Source: Verrucomicrobia bacterium UBA7008
Lineage (GTDB): Bacteria; Verrucomicrobiota; Kiritimatiellia; RFP12; UBA1067
NCBI GenBank assembly: GCA_002449695.1
Contig: DJXI01000078.1
Location: forward strand, 1 to 40,680
DNA: 40,680 bases
Direction of reading: 5' to 3'
How positions within the stretch are numbered: the stretch's first letter is position 1; each line of letters begins with the position of its first letter. Position numbers and translations under genes: made by a program. Below are positions 1-8,746 of this stretch, piece by piece. The notes under the pieces are model-generated. The model searched no databases. It had not been told where the DNA came from and saw nothing but the letters and a program-made list of their open reading frames with translations.

Positions 1-1529
1 AGAGAATAGGCCACCGTGTCGAGCTGCTTGGGGTGCGCCGGCGTGCAAAGCTCGCGGAGCTTCGCGGAGATGCGCTCCAACACGGGCTTGGCGTCCGCCT
101 CGGAGGTGCCGCCGCATTCGAGCGTTTCGTCCGCGAACTTGAAGACGTAGCGGTTGCGGACGCCCTCGGGCTCCTTGCCGGTGGCGATGAAGGTGGGCAT
201 CGATGGGCGGTGGATGTCGCCGCACATGGCCTTGATGCCGCCCTCGCCGTTCATGCCGAAGGACACAAGGGACTTGGTGACAGTGGACACGTAGGGGGCC
301 GAGGGAAGGGCGATGTTCCTCTCCATCGCGTTGAGCACTTCGTCTATGGACGCGCCGGTTCTCGCGAGCATGTTGATGGCCCTGACTATCTGGCCGCTGT
401 CGGGCAGGCGCTCCATGAGGATGTCCTCGATGAGGTTTGCGGCCTCGGCGTCGCGATTGCCCTTTTCGGAGATGTCGGAATAAAGCACGTCAAAGACGGT
501 CTGGCGCGTGAGATTGCCGGCGGCCTTGAGGGCGGAGAGTTCGTCGGCATGCTTAATGACGCGCCCGACGAAGACTGCGCCCTGGCCGATCACCGTCCCT
601 TGCTGTCCGTTGGGGGCAAAGGGATGAAAGAGGTCGTTGACCGCGTAGAGAAGATCGCGCTGCGCCTGGGGCATCTGGGCCAGCGTGGCGTGCTGCGAGT
701 CGCCGACTTTGCTCAGGGCGAAGCGGGCCGCGGGGTTCCTCTCCATGCCGAAGACCGACTCCTTGTCCTCGGCTTCGAGAGGAATGTTTTCGTTGACGGC
801 GATCTCGTCGAAGATGAACTTCTCGGCACCGCGCGCGTGGGAGGTGCCGGTTATGGAGGGGTTCATGCACTTGGCGGTCACGCCCGGGCCGTTGCCCAGC
901 TCCGAGCAGACATTGGCGAACCACTCCTGGAAGTCCGCCATGAGCGCGAGGCCCTTCTTGAAGTTCTCCGCGTTCTGCGTGAAGCGTCCGCCGCAGTCGT
1001 AGAGGCGGCGCGCGGTCGAGTTCGGATCGAGCGCGGCGGACTCCGCCTCCGCGTCCGTGCATCCCGTCGCCTGCTGGTAGATGTTCGCGACGCGCGCGAG
1101 CTTCGGCAGCTCGGAGGCCACGTAGCCCATCGCCGTCGCCTTGCCGATGCTCGCGGGGTCCGTGAACTTGCCGCCGCCGAGCGTGTCGATGGCGATTTTC
1201 ACGAGATTGATGCGCCGCGCCGTGAGCGGCTTGCCCTTGTTGAAGTCCTCGAGCTTCATGTTGTCGCGCACGATGTCCGGTATGAACTTCTCGCCGCCGA
1301 ACATGTCGGTGATCGTCCTGCGGAACAAGTCGCGCACCTGGTCGTTCGCCGCCTTCATGTCCGCCGTGCGCTTGAACGACGCGAACGCGCCCTTGTAGTC
1401 GCCGACTGGCATTCCTTTGAAGCGCGCAACCGTGTCCTCGCCTTTCCCGTTCGGCGCGTACGCCTTGTTCGCGAAATCGACGAACTTCTGGTAGTTCGCG
1501 CTGTAGTTTGCATTTACCTGTCCTGGCAT
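1..1529 (-). CDS. Large helical protein C, putative type III effector (C-terminus outside window)
   Basis: Partial gene: 509 codons are visible and the frame is open to the window edge. It starts Met-Pro-Gly-Gln at 1529, with a strong purine-rich ribosome site (GGGGGAGGGGG) just upstream. No catalytic motif is recognised; the protein is mostly predicted helical, with no signal peptide or membrane segment. It is a paralogue of the 896-aa protein at 2111-4801. The first ~210 residues align almost without gaps at roughly 80 percent identity by eye; afterwards similarity drops but patches persist, such as a shared E-I-A-V-N...I-P-L-E-A-E stretch and the H-P-K-Q-L motif at the visible end. A CesT-like chaperone gene lies directly upstream in the same operon, which together with the lack of a signal peptide suggests a type III secreted substrate. 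That role is inference. Confidence 0.7.
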   Translation of the reverse strand, partial: MPGQVNANYSANYQKFVDFANKAYAPNGKGEDTVARFKGMPVGDYKGAFASFKRTADMKAANDQVRDLFRRTITDMFGGEKFIPDIVRDNMKLEDFNKGKPLTARRINLVKIAIDTLGGGKFTDPASIGKATAMGYVASELPKLARVANIYQQATGCTDAEAESAALDPNSTARRLYDCGGRFTQNAENFKKGLALMADFQEWFANVCSELGNGPGVTAKCMNPSITGTSHARGAEKFIFDEIAVNENIPLEAEDKESVFGMERNPAARFALSKVGDSQHATLAQMPQAQRDLLYAVNDLFHPFAPNGQQGTVIGQGAVFVGRVIKHADELSALKAAGNLTRQTVFDVLYSDISEKGNRDAEAANLIEDILMERLPDSGQIVRAINMLARTGASIDEVLNAMERNIALPSAPYVSTVTKSLVSFGMNGEGGIKAMCGDIHRPSMPTFIATGKEPEGVRNRYVFKFADETLECGGTSEADAKPVLERISAKLRELCTPAHPKQLDTVAYS

Positions 1530-1560
1530 TGCCCCCTCCCCCTTTTAACTTTAAACTTCT

Positions 1561-1626
1561 CAACCTGTATACACACAATCCGCGAAAAGATTACACGTGG
1601 AAATATCCGCTTGAAAGCATGTCATG
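1561..1626 (-). repeat. Chaperone-tail/leader repeat, copy A
   Basis: This 66-bp segment covers the last codons of the upstream chaperone gene and the first half of the gap before protein C. It matches 8747-8812 without gaps at about 54 of 66 positions. Inside the gap it holds the perfect palindrome TGTATACA within TGTGTGTATACA, which could be part of a -10 element or an operator; no good -35 box is visible. Confidence 0.75.
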
Positions 1627-2061
1627 GTGCGAATCGTCCACTTCCTGGTCCGCGGGCTGCGCGGCTTCGGCCTCACGAAGTCCCGCAAGCGCCGTGCGCC
1701 AGTTCTCCGTCTGGTTGACAAGCGATTCGAGGCCTGCGGCGAGCGATTCGCCGTCCGCGAGCGCCAGCGGGAACGGGCGCACCAAGGCGTACGCGCCGGT
1801 CTCCGGGTTCTGGCAGAGCGTCGCGCCCGCAGTGGCACGCAACAGAAAGTTGGCCTTGAGCATCATGGCGCCGAACGCGCCGTTCGCGTCGGGAGGTGGA
1901 AGTCCGATTTCCGCACACGCGATCAGACTCCGCGCCTGCGAATCTTCCAGCATCTCTACGCGGATGCCGTCGACTTCGAGCTCCGCGACGCCATCTGCGC
2001 CGTCGAGTCCATCAACTCCGTATTTCGCGGCGAACGCCGCAAGCAGTTCATTGAATTCCAT
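1591..2061 (-). CDS. CesT/Tir-type type III secretion chaperone-like protein
   Basis: Small acidic protein of 156 aa from ATG 2061. An in-frame ATG at 2067 sits only one base from the AGGAGG ribosome site, whereas 2061 has a 7-base spacing, so 2061 is preferred. It has the layout of the CesT family: an N-terminal helix (NELLAAFAAKYGV), beta strands around 27-45, a central segment ending in 'MLKANFLLRATAGATL' followed by a strand-turn-strand, and a C-terminal helix with 'NQTENWRTALAGL'. The ANFLL-x5-GATL block is typical of this family, which binds effectors in the cytosol and delivers them to the type III injectisome. It lies between two large putative effectors, 43-49 nt after the first and 61 nt before the second. 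The last residues (LSSGYFHV) resemble the tail of the other chaperone (LSGGHLMQV). Family assignment is from pattern recognition only. Confidence 0.75.
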   Translation of the reverse strand: MEFNELLAAFAAKYGVDGLDGADGVAELEVDGIRVEMLEDSQARSLIACAEIGLPPPDANGAFGAMMLKANFLLRATAGATLCQNPETGAYALVRPFPLALADGESLAAGLESLVNQTENWRTALAGLREAEAAQPADQEVDDSHHDMLSSGYFHV

Positions 2062-2110
2062 GTCCATGCCTCCTGATTTGAACAGCCACTTCTCCGTGAC
2101 GTACCGCTTT

Positions 2111-4801
2111 TCACCCTTTCAACTCTGCAAGGCTCTCCGGGTTCGTCTCCTGAAGATACTTCTCGACAGCGTCGTAGACATCCTTGAATTCGTTCTCGGG
2201 AATGCTGTCCGTATAGACCGCGTTGGAGTCGAACTCCGTTCCCAGCATGTCGTCGATCGCCATCAGCGCGTCCATCCGGACTGCCCACGTCGAGTAAAAC
2301 AGAAGGGAAACCTGCATGACCGCGTTGCGGGCTTTTTCCGACGAAGTCACGCCGTCCGGGAATTGCCTGCTGCGGAAGCGCTCGAAGGCCTGCGCGACCT
2401 TGGCGGCGTTCTCGGAACGGAAGGCCGTCTTGAGCTCGTGTAGCTTTTTGTCGCCCAGTCGCGCGAACAATATGCCCATCGCCAAACCGGAGATGCCCAC
2501 CACATCGTCGGTGCCGATCCGCTTGTTGCCGACATAGGCATCCGTCGCGTCGGCAAGCCTGGCCACGGCCTTGTTTACCGCGCACATGGCCTCGGCGAAC
2601 TCCTTCGGCGAGGAGGCGGATGAAATCTTTTCGAGCGCGCCGAGGTCCAGCTTGGCCGCCTCTTCGAACATCTTCGTGATGAGCCCCTGGCGGACGGCGC
2701 GTCCCCTGAAGTTGATGAACTGCGGCATCAGCCCCTTGATCACGCGCTCGTCGCCTTTCGCGGCGGTGCGCAGCTCGTTCAGGTTGTCCAGGAAGGCGTC
2801 GACCCTCCGGATGATCTCATCGTCGGACCTGAGTACGTTGATGTCGGTGAGCAGTATGCCGACGGCGAACGAGCACTTGCCGTATCCGAGCAGATACAAG
2901 AGGTCGGCGTCGTCCTTGGCCCGTTCGACGAGAAGATCCACCGCCCGGAATCTCGCGGCCTGTTCGTCGGGCTTTTCGGCGACTTTTAGCTTCTCCTTTA
3001 TCGCATCGGCAACCTTTCTCGGTTCCCAGATGCGCATCGGCGTGGAGGCGACATTGCCGTCCAGGTCGATTGTCGTGGTCCAGTTGAACTTGACCGGGAA
3101 GCCCTCGGGCTCGGAGTACTTGATTGTGACCGCGCCGGTCTCGTCGTTGCGCGAGAAGGTGAACGTGAGGGGCGTGTGCTCGTCGGAGTTGATGCCGTAC
3201 TGCTCGAAGGCGCGTCTGGTGTTGCCGCCGGTGCCGCTCTGTGAGAGGACGAAATAGACGTTCGAGAGCTGCTTCGGGTGGACGTTTCCGCAAAGGTCCT
3301 TGATCTTGTCGGCGATGGCGTTGTTCGCGTCGCGCACGTCAGACGCGCCTTCGGCGCCCTTCTTTGCGGCAACGGTCGTGCCGTCCGGGAAGTTGAACAC
3401 GAACTTCGTGTCCTCGTTCTTGAGCACGTCCTGCCCGTTGCTGGCAAACGAAGGGCTCGAGGGACGGTAGAGGTCGCCGAGCATGGTGTCGCGACCGCCC
3501 TTCGCGGTGCCGTCCAGCTGCTCGAGCTTTCCGTTGGCCGTCGAAATGCCCGGCGCGTTCTCGAGGCCCGTTCCGGAGCGGATGGCCGCCGCGGCTTCGT
3601 CCAGCGTGGCGCCGGACTGCATTGCGAGCGAGTGCAGGGGCAGGATGATGTCGAGGTTCTCGGCGCTCTGCAGCTTCGTTTCAAATACGCTGGCGATTTC
3701 CTTGTTCGGGGCGTTGGCCGGGACCTGGAGATCCGGAAAGAGGAGCGGCACGAGGTGGGCGCGGTTGAGCTTTCCAGATTTCTGCAGCGCCGCGACGGCG
3801 TCGAAGTTCTTCATCACGCGCGCACCGAGAACCGCGCTGATGCTCTGGTCGATTTCCAGTTCCTTGTCCGGCATGTTGTTGCCCGAGGGGAGCTTGTGCA
3901 ATGCGTCGAACACGGCGTAGAGGACGGTGCGCTTCTCCGGCGGAATCTGCGCGAGCGAGTTTGCGAAGGAAATCGTGTAGTTTCGCCCGATGAAACGCAT
4001 CGCCGGGTTGTTTTTCATCCCGAAAACATCCTCGGGGTTTTCCGCCTCGAGCGGGATCTTGGAATTGACCGCGATCTCCTCCATCAGGAACTTCAGCGCG
4101 GGAACGGCGGAGTCGCGGTTGCACACTCCGGCCTTGAAGCTGCGCTTTGTCGGCGTATCGAGCTTGCCGGCCGCATAGTCGTCATGGAGGTTCTTGAACC
4201 ATCCGTCGAACTTGTCCATGAGCGCAAGGCCCTTCTTGAAGTTCTCGACGTTCTGCGTGAAGCGTCCGCCGCAGTCGTAGAGGCGGCGCGCCTTCGAGTT
4301 CGGATCCAGCGCGGCGGCCTCCGCCTCCTCGACGGTGCATCCTGTCGCCTGCTGGTAGATGTTCGCGGCGCGCGCGAGCTTCGGCAGCTCGGAGGCTACG
4401 TAGCCCATCGACTTCGCCTTGCCGACGCTCGCGGCGCTCTGGAACATGCCGCCGGCGAGGATGTTGATTGCCGACGCCACCTGCTTGATGCGCCGCGCCG
4501 TGAGCGGCTTGCCCTTGTTGAAGTCCTCAAGCTTCATGTTGTCGCGCACGACGTCCGGTATGTTCCTCTCGCCGCCGAACATGTCCGCGATCGTCTTGCG
4601 GAACAAGTCGCGCACCTGGTCGTTCGCCGTCCTCATCTCCGCCGTGCGCATGAACGATGCAAACGTGCCTTTGTAGTCGCCTCTCGGCATCCCCGAGAAG
4701 CGCGCAACCGTATCCTCCCCCTTCGTCGCATACGCCTTGTTCGCGAAATCCACGAACTTCTGGAAGTTCGCGCTGTAGTTTGCATTTACCTGTCCCGGCA
4801 T
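2111..4801 (-). CDS. Large helical protein B (896 aa), putative type III effector
   Basis: Starts Met-Pro-Gly-Gln at 4801, preceded by GAAAGGAATATAGC. An in-frame ATG at 4831 would add ten residues but lies before this ribosome site, so it is rejected. There is no signal peptide, no membrane segment and no recognised enzyme motif. Residues ~1-210 form a module nearly identical to the start of protein C. Around 505-600 is a beta-rich patch following an I-K-D-L-C...H-P-K-Q-L motif, also found at the visible end of protein C and loosely echoed near the end of protein A (K-V-K-A-L-S-V-V-A-N-Q). The remainder is helical. It sits between two CesT-like chaperone genes in one operon. Role as a secreted effector is inferred from that context; an intracellular structural protein is an alternative. 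Confidence 0.75.
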   Translation of the reverse strand: MPGQVNANYSANFQKFVDFANKAYATKGEDTVARFSGMPRGDYKGTFASFMRTAEMRTANDQVRDLFRKTIADMFGGERNIPDVVRDNMKLEDFNKGKPLTARRIKQVASAINILAGGMFQSAASVGKAKSMGYVASELPKLARAANIYQQATGCTVEEAEAAALDPNSKARRLYDCGGRFTQNVENFKKGLALMDKFDGWFKNLHDDYAAGKLDTPTKRSFKAGVCNRDSAVPALKFLMEEIAVNSKIPLEAENPEDVFGMKNNPAMRFIGRNYTISFANSLAQIPPEKRTVLYAVFDALHKLPSGNNMPDKELEIDQSISAVLGARVMKNFDAVAALQKSGKLNRAHLVPLLFPDLQVPANAPNKEIASVFETKLQSAENLDIILPLHSLAMQSGATLDEAAAAIRSGTGLENAPGISTANGKLEQLDGTAKGGRDTMLGDLYRPSSPSFASNGQDVLKNEDTKFVFNFPDGTTVAAKKGAEGASDVRDANNAIADKIKDLCGNVHPKQLSNVYFVLSQSGTGGNTRRAFEQYGINSDEHTPLTFTFSRNDETGAVTIKYSEPEGFPVKFNWTTTIDLDGNVASTPMRIWEPRKVADAIKEKLKVAEKPDEQAARFRAVDLLVERAKDDADLLYLLGYGKCSFAVGILLTDINVLRSDDEIIRRVDAFLDNLNELRTAAKGDERVIKGLMPQFINFRGRAVRQGLITKMFEEAAKLDLGALEKISSASSPKEFAEAMCAVNKAVARLADATDAYVGNKRIGTDDVVGISGLAMGILFARLGDKKLHELKTAFRSENAAKVAQAFERFRSRQFPDGVTSSEKARNAVMQVSLLFYSTWAVRMDALMAIDDMLGTEFDSNAVYTDSIPENEFKDVYDAVEKYLQETNPESLAELKG

Positions 4802-4841
4802 TGCTATATTCCTTTCAACTTTAAACTTCAAACTTTTATCC

Positions 4842-5279
4842 CTACACCTGCATCAAGTGCCCGCCGGAGAGGTGGTCGAAGGCGGGCTGCGACGCGGGCG
4901 CGGAACCTCCGCCTCCCGCGAGCTCCCCCCGGACAAGGCGAAGCGCCGTCACGAAGCCGGCGACGGTCCGCTCGAAGGCGGCGTATTCGGCATCGCCCTC
5001 AACCATGCGGCAGAGCGTGAACGTGCCGCGCGCATGGTCGAGCCCGATGGTCGCGCCGTCCGTCCCCGAAAAGAGGTTGTTCAGTTCAAGGAGCCTGCCG
5101 AAGTCGGCCTCACACCCTTCCGCGGACGCGATGTCGGCATAGATGTAGAGCCTGCCGCCGTCGGACTCGAAGTTGACTTCATCTCCGTCGAATTTCACTG
5201 CGGCCGTGCCGGCGGCGGAGAGCTCCAGCTCGATTCCGGCGGTCTCGCCGAGTTTCCTCAAAAGTTCGTGGTGTGTCAT
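4842..5279 (-). CDS. CesT-like type III secretion chaperone (145 aa)
   Basis: Small acidic protein whose start codon overlaps the stop of protein A (ATGA, 5276-5279), implying translational coupling. It has the CesT-type order: N-terminal helix 'HHELLRKLGETAGIEL', strands carrying 'KFDGDEVNFESDGGRLYIYADI', a central helix 'GRLLELNNLFSGTDGATIGL' and a C-terminal helix ending in 'FVTALRLVRGEL'. The L-L-x-x-N-x-L-x-5-GATIGLD block is family-typical. A Gly/Ala/Pro-rich linker precedes the last residues, DHLSGGHLMQV, which resemble the end of the other chaperone. It probably keeps protein A or B unfolded and secretion-competent; which one is the partner cannot be told from sequence, though coupling favours A. 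Confidence 0.72.
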   Translation of the reverse strand: MTHHELLRKLGETAGIELELSAAGTAAVKFDGDEVNFESDGGRLYIYADIASAEGCEADFGRLLELNNLFSGTDGATIGLDHARGTFTLCRMVEGDAEYAAFERTVAGFVTALRLVRGELAGGGGSAPASQPAFDHLSGGHLMQV

Positions 5280-8200
5280 GCGAACGTCTGTCCTATCTTG
5301 AGGTCCTTGATGACGGGTTCAGCGCCGAACTCCAGCGTGAACTCCTGGGTTATGACGCACTTGCCGACGTCCTTGCCCTTCTCCATCAGCGTGTGGTCGC
5401 CGCGCATAGGCGACTCGGACTTGGCGCGGATCTTCGCCGAGTTTCCGTCGGGAGCGATGTCGATTTCGAACGACGCGTTGCCGCTGTCGAAGAACGGGTA
5501 GCCGGTCTTGGTGATGTCGCGGGAGGCGAACTTCTCGATGTTCGGGACGTTCGCGATATCCTCCTCCTCCTGGCCGCGCTTCCATCCGGGAAGCGCAATT
5601 CTGTTGGACACCGCGCTGGTGAACTCGCCGAATATCTGCTGGTTGGCGACCACCGACAGCGCCTTGACCTTTGCCGGATCGTTTCCGAGCGCCTTCTTGA
5701 GTTCGTCCAGCATCTCAGGGGCGCGCTTGGGCTGCATCGTCGAACCGTTCAGCGTGTAGTTGATGCGCGGAAGGTCCTGGATGAACGTCAGGAAGACGTC
5801 TGCGCCGTTCACGTTCTCGAACCCGCTGCTTTGGGTCTGGCCGTTCATGACGTCGATCAGGTAGTCGTTCATGCGGCGCTGCATGACATTCTCAATCCCG
5901 GCGGAATCCCCCGATCCGGGGGCGATGTCGCGCCAGTTCTTGAGGTCCTCGACGAAGCCCTTGACGATCTCCTCCGACTTCGCCGCGGAATTCGGACGCC
6001 AATCGAGGCGGTCCACGAGTTTCTTCAGGATCGGCAGCGTCTCGGAGGGGAGCCCCTCGGTGTACTTCTGCATCACGCGGCCGCCGGTCAGCTTGCCCGC
6101 GATGTACTTGTCGGCGTCGGCGAACGCGCCCTTCGTGGGGAAGTCGGACGTCAGCACACAGAAGAAGGAGTTTGCGACGTTTAGAATCGAGACGTCCTTC
6201 ACGCTTTGGTCGTACTTCGTCTGGTCGTAGACGAGTTTCGGGTTGTTCAGGACCGAGCGGATCGGTTCGTTGTTCGGCTGCCCTGTGAGGCCGGCCTGCT
6301 CAAGCGTCATGTAGTCCATCTTGAGCGCGCGCGTTTTAGTCAGGGCGGCGCTCAGGTAGTCGCCGACCTCGGGGAGCCTGCCCGATCCCGCCAGGCGCGC
6401 GAGGCTCGCCGCCATCTCGGGATGCTCCTTTTCGAGAAGGGAAGTCGTCATCATCTGCAGGAGCTGCTGCAAATCGCTGGACTCCGCCGTCTTACGCCCA
6501 ATGTCCGGATACTTGGTGAGGATCTCCTGCGAGAACACCGCGGCAAACATCTGGAAGCCCGCGCCGATTTCCCTCACGTCGAGCGTCGCGGCGCGCTCCG
6601 GCTTGAGGAGCCCGGCGAGCGACTTGAACGCCGACTTGACGGTGTCGTTGCCGGAGAGCTCCCTGGCCACGGACACGATGCTCGCATCCCGCCAGCTGCT
6701 CGTCTTGAGCACCAGCATCTCGTAGCGCGCGCGCTCCACGGGATCGAACCCCGCCTCGTTGACGGCCTTCAGCATGGCAATCTTGTCGTTCGCGAAGTCC
6801 GTGACGATCTTGTTCGCCTTGTTCACCGTGGCAATGTAGTCGACGGGCCCCTTCTTCGCCTGGGACACGATGTCGTCGTACAGGAAGCGGAGCTTGCCGG
6901 AACCGGACGAAATGCTCGTCGTGTCGAGGTTGTTGAGGACATGTCCCCTGCCGAGCCCGGAGAAGAGCGCAATCGTTGTCGCGGCGGCGTCCCTGGCCTT
7001 CGCCCGTGTCTTTGCCACAGCGTCAAGCGTCTTCGCCAGCACCTGGGCCTGCTCCTTGACGGAGCCGACGAAATCGGACAGCGCCGCGAGCGTCGTGGCG
7101 CCCTTGAGGACGCCCTTCCCCTTCTCGACCATCACAGCCTTCACGTCGGCGATCACCTTGGCGTCGGTAACGCCGCTCTCTGCGATCGCGGCGTCGATCT
7201 CCGTGTTGACGGCCGCCATGAACCTCGGTTCGCTGGTCAACGGGTTCTCGGCCGTAGACTGGATGACGATAAGAAGGGATGAGACGAACGTGCTGGCGCC
7301 GGTGTTGCCCGTCCTGGACATCTCCACGGAGACATCGTCGCCGAGCTGGGCCTTGGCGTCCCTGATCTTCTGCAGCAGCGCCGGCTTGCCGGAAAGCGCG
7401 ATGTCCTCGGCAAGAGTCGTCAGCCCGGTGAACTCTTCGGCGCCGAGCTTTTTGAACGCCGGATCCCCCAGAACCGACAGCATGGCCTCGCGCAGCTCAC
7501 GGTTGAGGTCGGTGAAGATTTCGCACCGCAGCTTGAGCGGCATGCGGCTGTCGAGCGCACCATCGAACTTGCCGAGGTTGACGGCGGCGGCAAGCTGCAT
7601 CACCTGCGCCGGACGCATGACCGGCAGGCTGTTGGCGTTGAGGACCGTCGCCTTCCAGCGCTGCTTGACGTCTTCGCCGACATTGATCTGGTCGATCTCC
7701 GCCAGGTACCTTGCGCGGCCGTCGACGAAGTCGTCCACAACCTTCTCCAGCGCCGCCTTGGCGCTGAACCCAGGATTCATGCAGCCCGGGTACGTCCCTC
7801 CCATCATCTGGTTTCCAAGTTCGAGGATTTTGTTTTTCAGCTTCGCCATTTCGACCATCGACGAAACGAGGCTCTTGTGCATGCCGAGGGCGGACGCGAG
7901 CTTTTCGCAGCATGAATCCCCAGCTCCCGCCATCGCCTCGTTTATCGCCCGCCGCGTCTCGACGAGGGCGGAAAACTTCGCACTGTGTTTTTCGAGGGCC
8001 TGTGCGATCTCAGCCGGCGTGTTGCACCTGCAGAGCTCCTCTGCTATTTCCGGATGTCGCTTTGCCATCAAAGCGCCCTGGGAAAGGGGCGACCCGCCGA
8101 GCGCGACTTTTTCGGCATTGCACATCGCGGCGAACTTTTCCCCGATCGCCGCCTCTACGAAAAGCTGGTTCGCGCGCGCCGTATATTCCTGCACGATTTC

Positions 8201-8713
8201 ATCGACTGTGATTTCGCGTCCTGCGGCGTTTGCCTGATCGACAAGCGCTTTCATCCTGGTCATCTTGCACCTGGACGACGTCAGCTGCTCGCACAGATTG
8301 TCGTCTTTGGCGACGATCGCCTCGCCGAACTTGGCGCGCAGCGCCTCCTCCAGCGTCATGAGCGCATCCCTGAAGTTCTGCGGAAGCGCCGCGAAGGCGT
8401 TTGCATCCACATTCTTGAAGAGGCGGTCGTTGAACTGCTTGTATGGCGGCACCTGCGGCGCGTTGACGCGCGGCGCCGGCGCGGGCGCGGGCTCGGCGCT
8501 CCTGAAGAAACTCATGATCCACGCGAAGAAGCCCTTCCGCTGCTGCTGGGCCTGCGCGACGGCCGGCTGCGGCGCGGCGGCGGGCTGCGCGTTGTTCAGC
8601 GCCGCCGGCGCGTTCGCGCGCGCGTCGCCTCCCGCGACATTGTGCGGTCTATTGAAGCTTTCAACCGTCAGCTTGAACGGCTGCGAACCGTTAATCTCAC
8701 CTGGACCTGGCAT
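5276..8713 (-). CDS. Large helical protein A (1145 aa), putative type III effector, first gene of the operon
   Basis: Starts Met-Pro-Gly-Pro at 8713 with ribosome site AAAGGAG eight bases upstream. No signal peptide. Residues ~25-60 are Ala/Pro/Gln-rich, followed by a short hydrophobic/aromatic segment (GFFAWIMSFFR, ~61-71) that may be an amphipathic helix, then an Ala-Pro stretch (PAPAPAPR). The rest is long, predicted helical and unrecognised. Near 300 it has C-M-N-P, also seen in protein C at a comparable place. The last ~150 residues contain a beta-rich patch (SGNASFEIDIAPDGN onward) after an A-L-G-N-D-P...L-S-V-V-A-N-Q motif that resembles the beta-rich region of protein B. The start shared with B and C, the coupling to a CesT-like chaperone gene, and the absence of an export signal suggest a type III substrate (inference). 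Confidence 0.72.
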   Translation of the reverse strand: MPGPGEINGSQPFKLTVESFNRPHNVAGGDARANAPAALNNAQPAAAPQPAVAQAQQQRKGFFAWIMSFFRSAEPAPAPAPRVNAPQVPPYKQFNDRLFKNVDANAFAALPQNFRDALMTLEEALRAKFGEAIVAKDDNLCEQLTSSRCKMTRMKALVDQANAAGREITVDEIVQEYTARANQLFVEAAIGEKFAAMCNAEKVALGGSPLSQGALMAKRHPEIAEELCRCNTPAEIAQALEKHSAKFSALVETRRAINEAMAGAGDSCCEKLASALGMHKSLVSSMVEMAKLKNKILELGNQMMGGTYPGCMNPGFSAKAALEKVVDDFVDGRARYLAEIDQINVGEDVKQRWKATVLNANSLPVMRPAQVMQLAAAVNLGKFDGALDSRMPLKLRCEIFTDLNRELREAMLSVLGDPAFKKLGAEEFTGLTTLAEDIALSGKPALLQKIRDAKAQLGDDVSVEMSRTGNTGASTFVSSLLIVIQSTAENPLTSEPRFMAAVNTEIDAAIAESGVTDAKVIADVKAVMVEKGKGVLKGATTLAALSDFVGSVKEQAQVLAKTLDAVAKTRAKARDAAATTIALFSGLGRGHVLNNLDTTSISSGSGKLRFLYDDIVSQAKKGPVDYIATVNKANKIVTDFANDKIAMLKAVNEAGFDPVERARYEMLVLKTSSWRDASIVSVARELSGNDTVKSAFKSLAGLLKPERAATLDVREIGAGFQMFAAVFSQEILTKYPDIGRKTAESSDLQQLLQMMTTSLLEKEHPEMAASLARLAGSGRLPEVGDYLSAALTKTRALKMDYMTLEQAGLTGQPNNEPIRSVLNNPKLVYDQTKYDQSVKDVSILNVANSFFCVLTSDFPTKGAFADADKYIAGKLTGGRVMQKYTEGLPSETLPILKKLVDRLDWRPNSAAKSEEIVKGFVEDLKNWRDIAPGSGDSAGIENVMQRRMNDYLIDVMNGQTQSSGFENVNGADVFLTFIQDLPRINYTLNGSTMQPKRAPEMLDELKKALGNDPAKVKALSVVANQQIFGEFTSAVSNRIALPGWKRGQEEEDIANVPNIEKFASRDITKTGYPFFDSGNASFEIDIAPDGNSAKIRAKSESPMRGDHTLMEKGKDVGKCVITQEFTLEFGAEPVIKDLKIGQTFA

Positions 8714-8746
8714 CGTTCCAACTCCTTTCTTGACTTTTTAACCTTT

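Noticed and set aside
33..1718. Long plus-strand open frame (561 codons) opposite protein C
   Set aside because: Arg/Val/His-rich mirror of a high-GC minus-strand gene; the minus frame has homology to a paralogue and a ribosome site.
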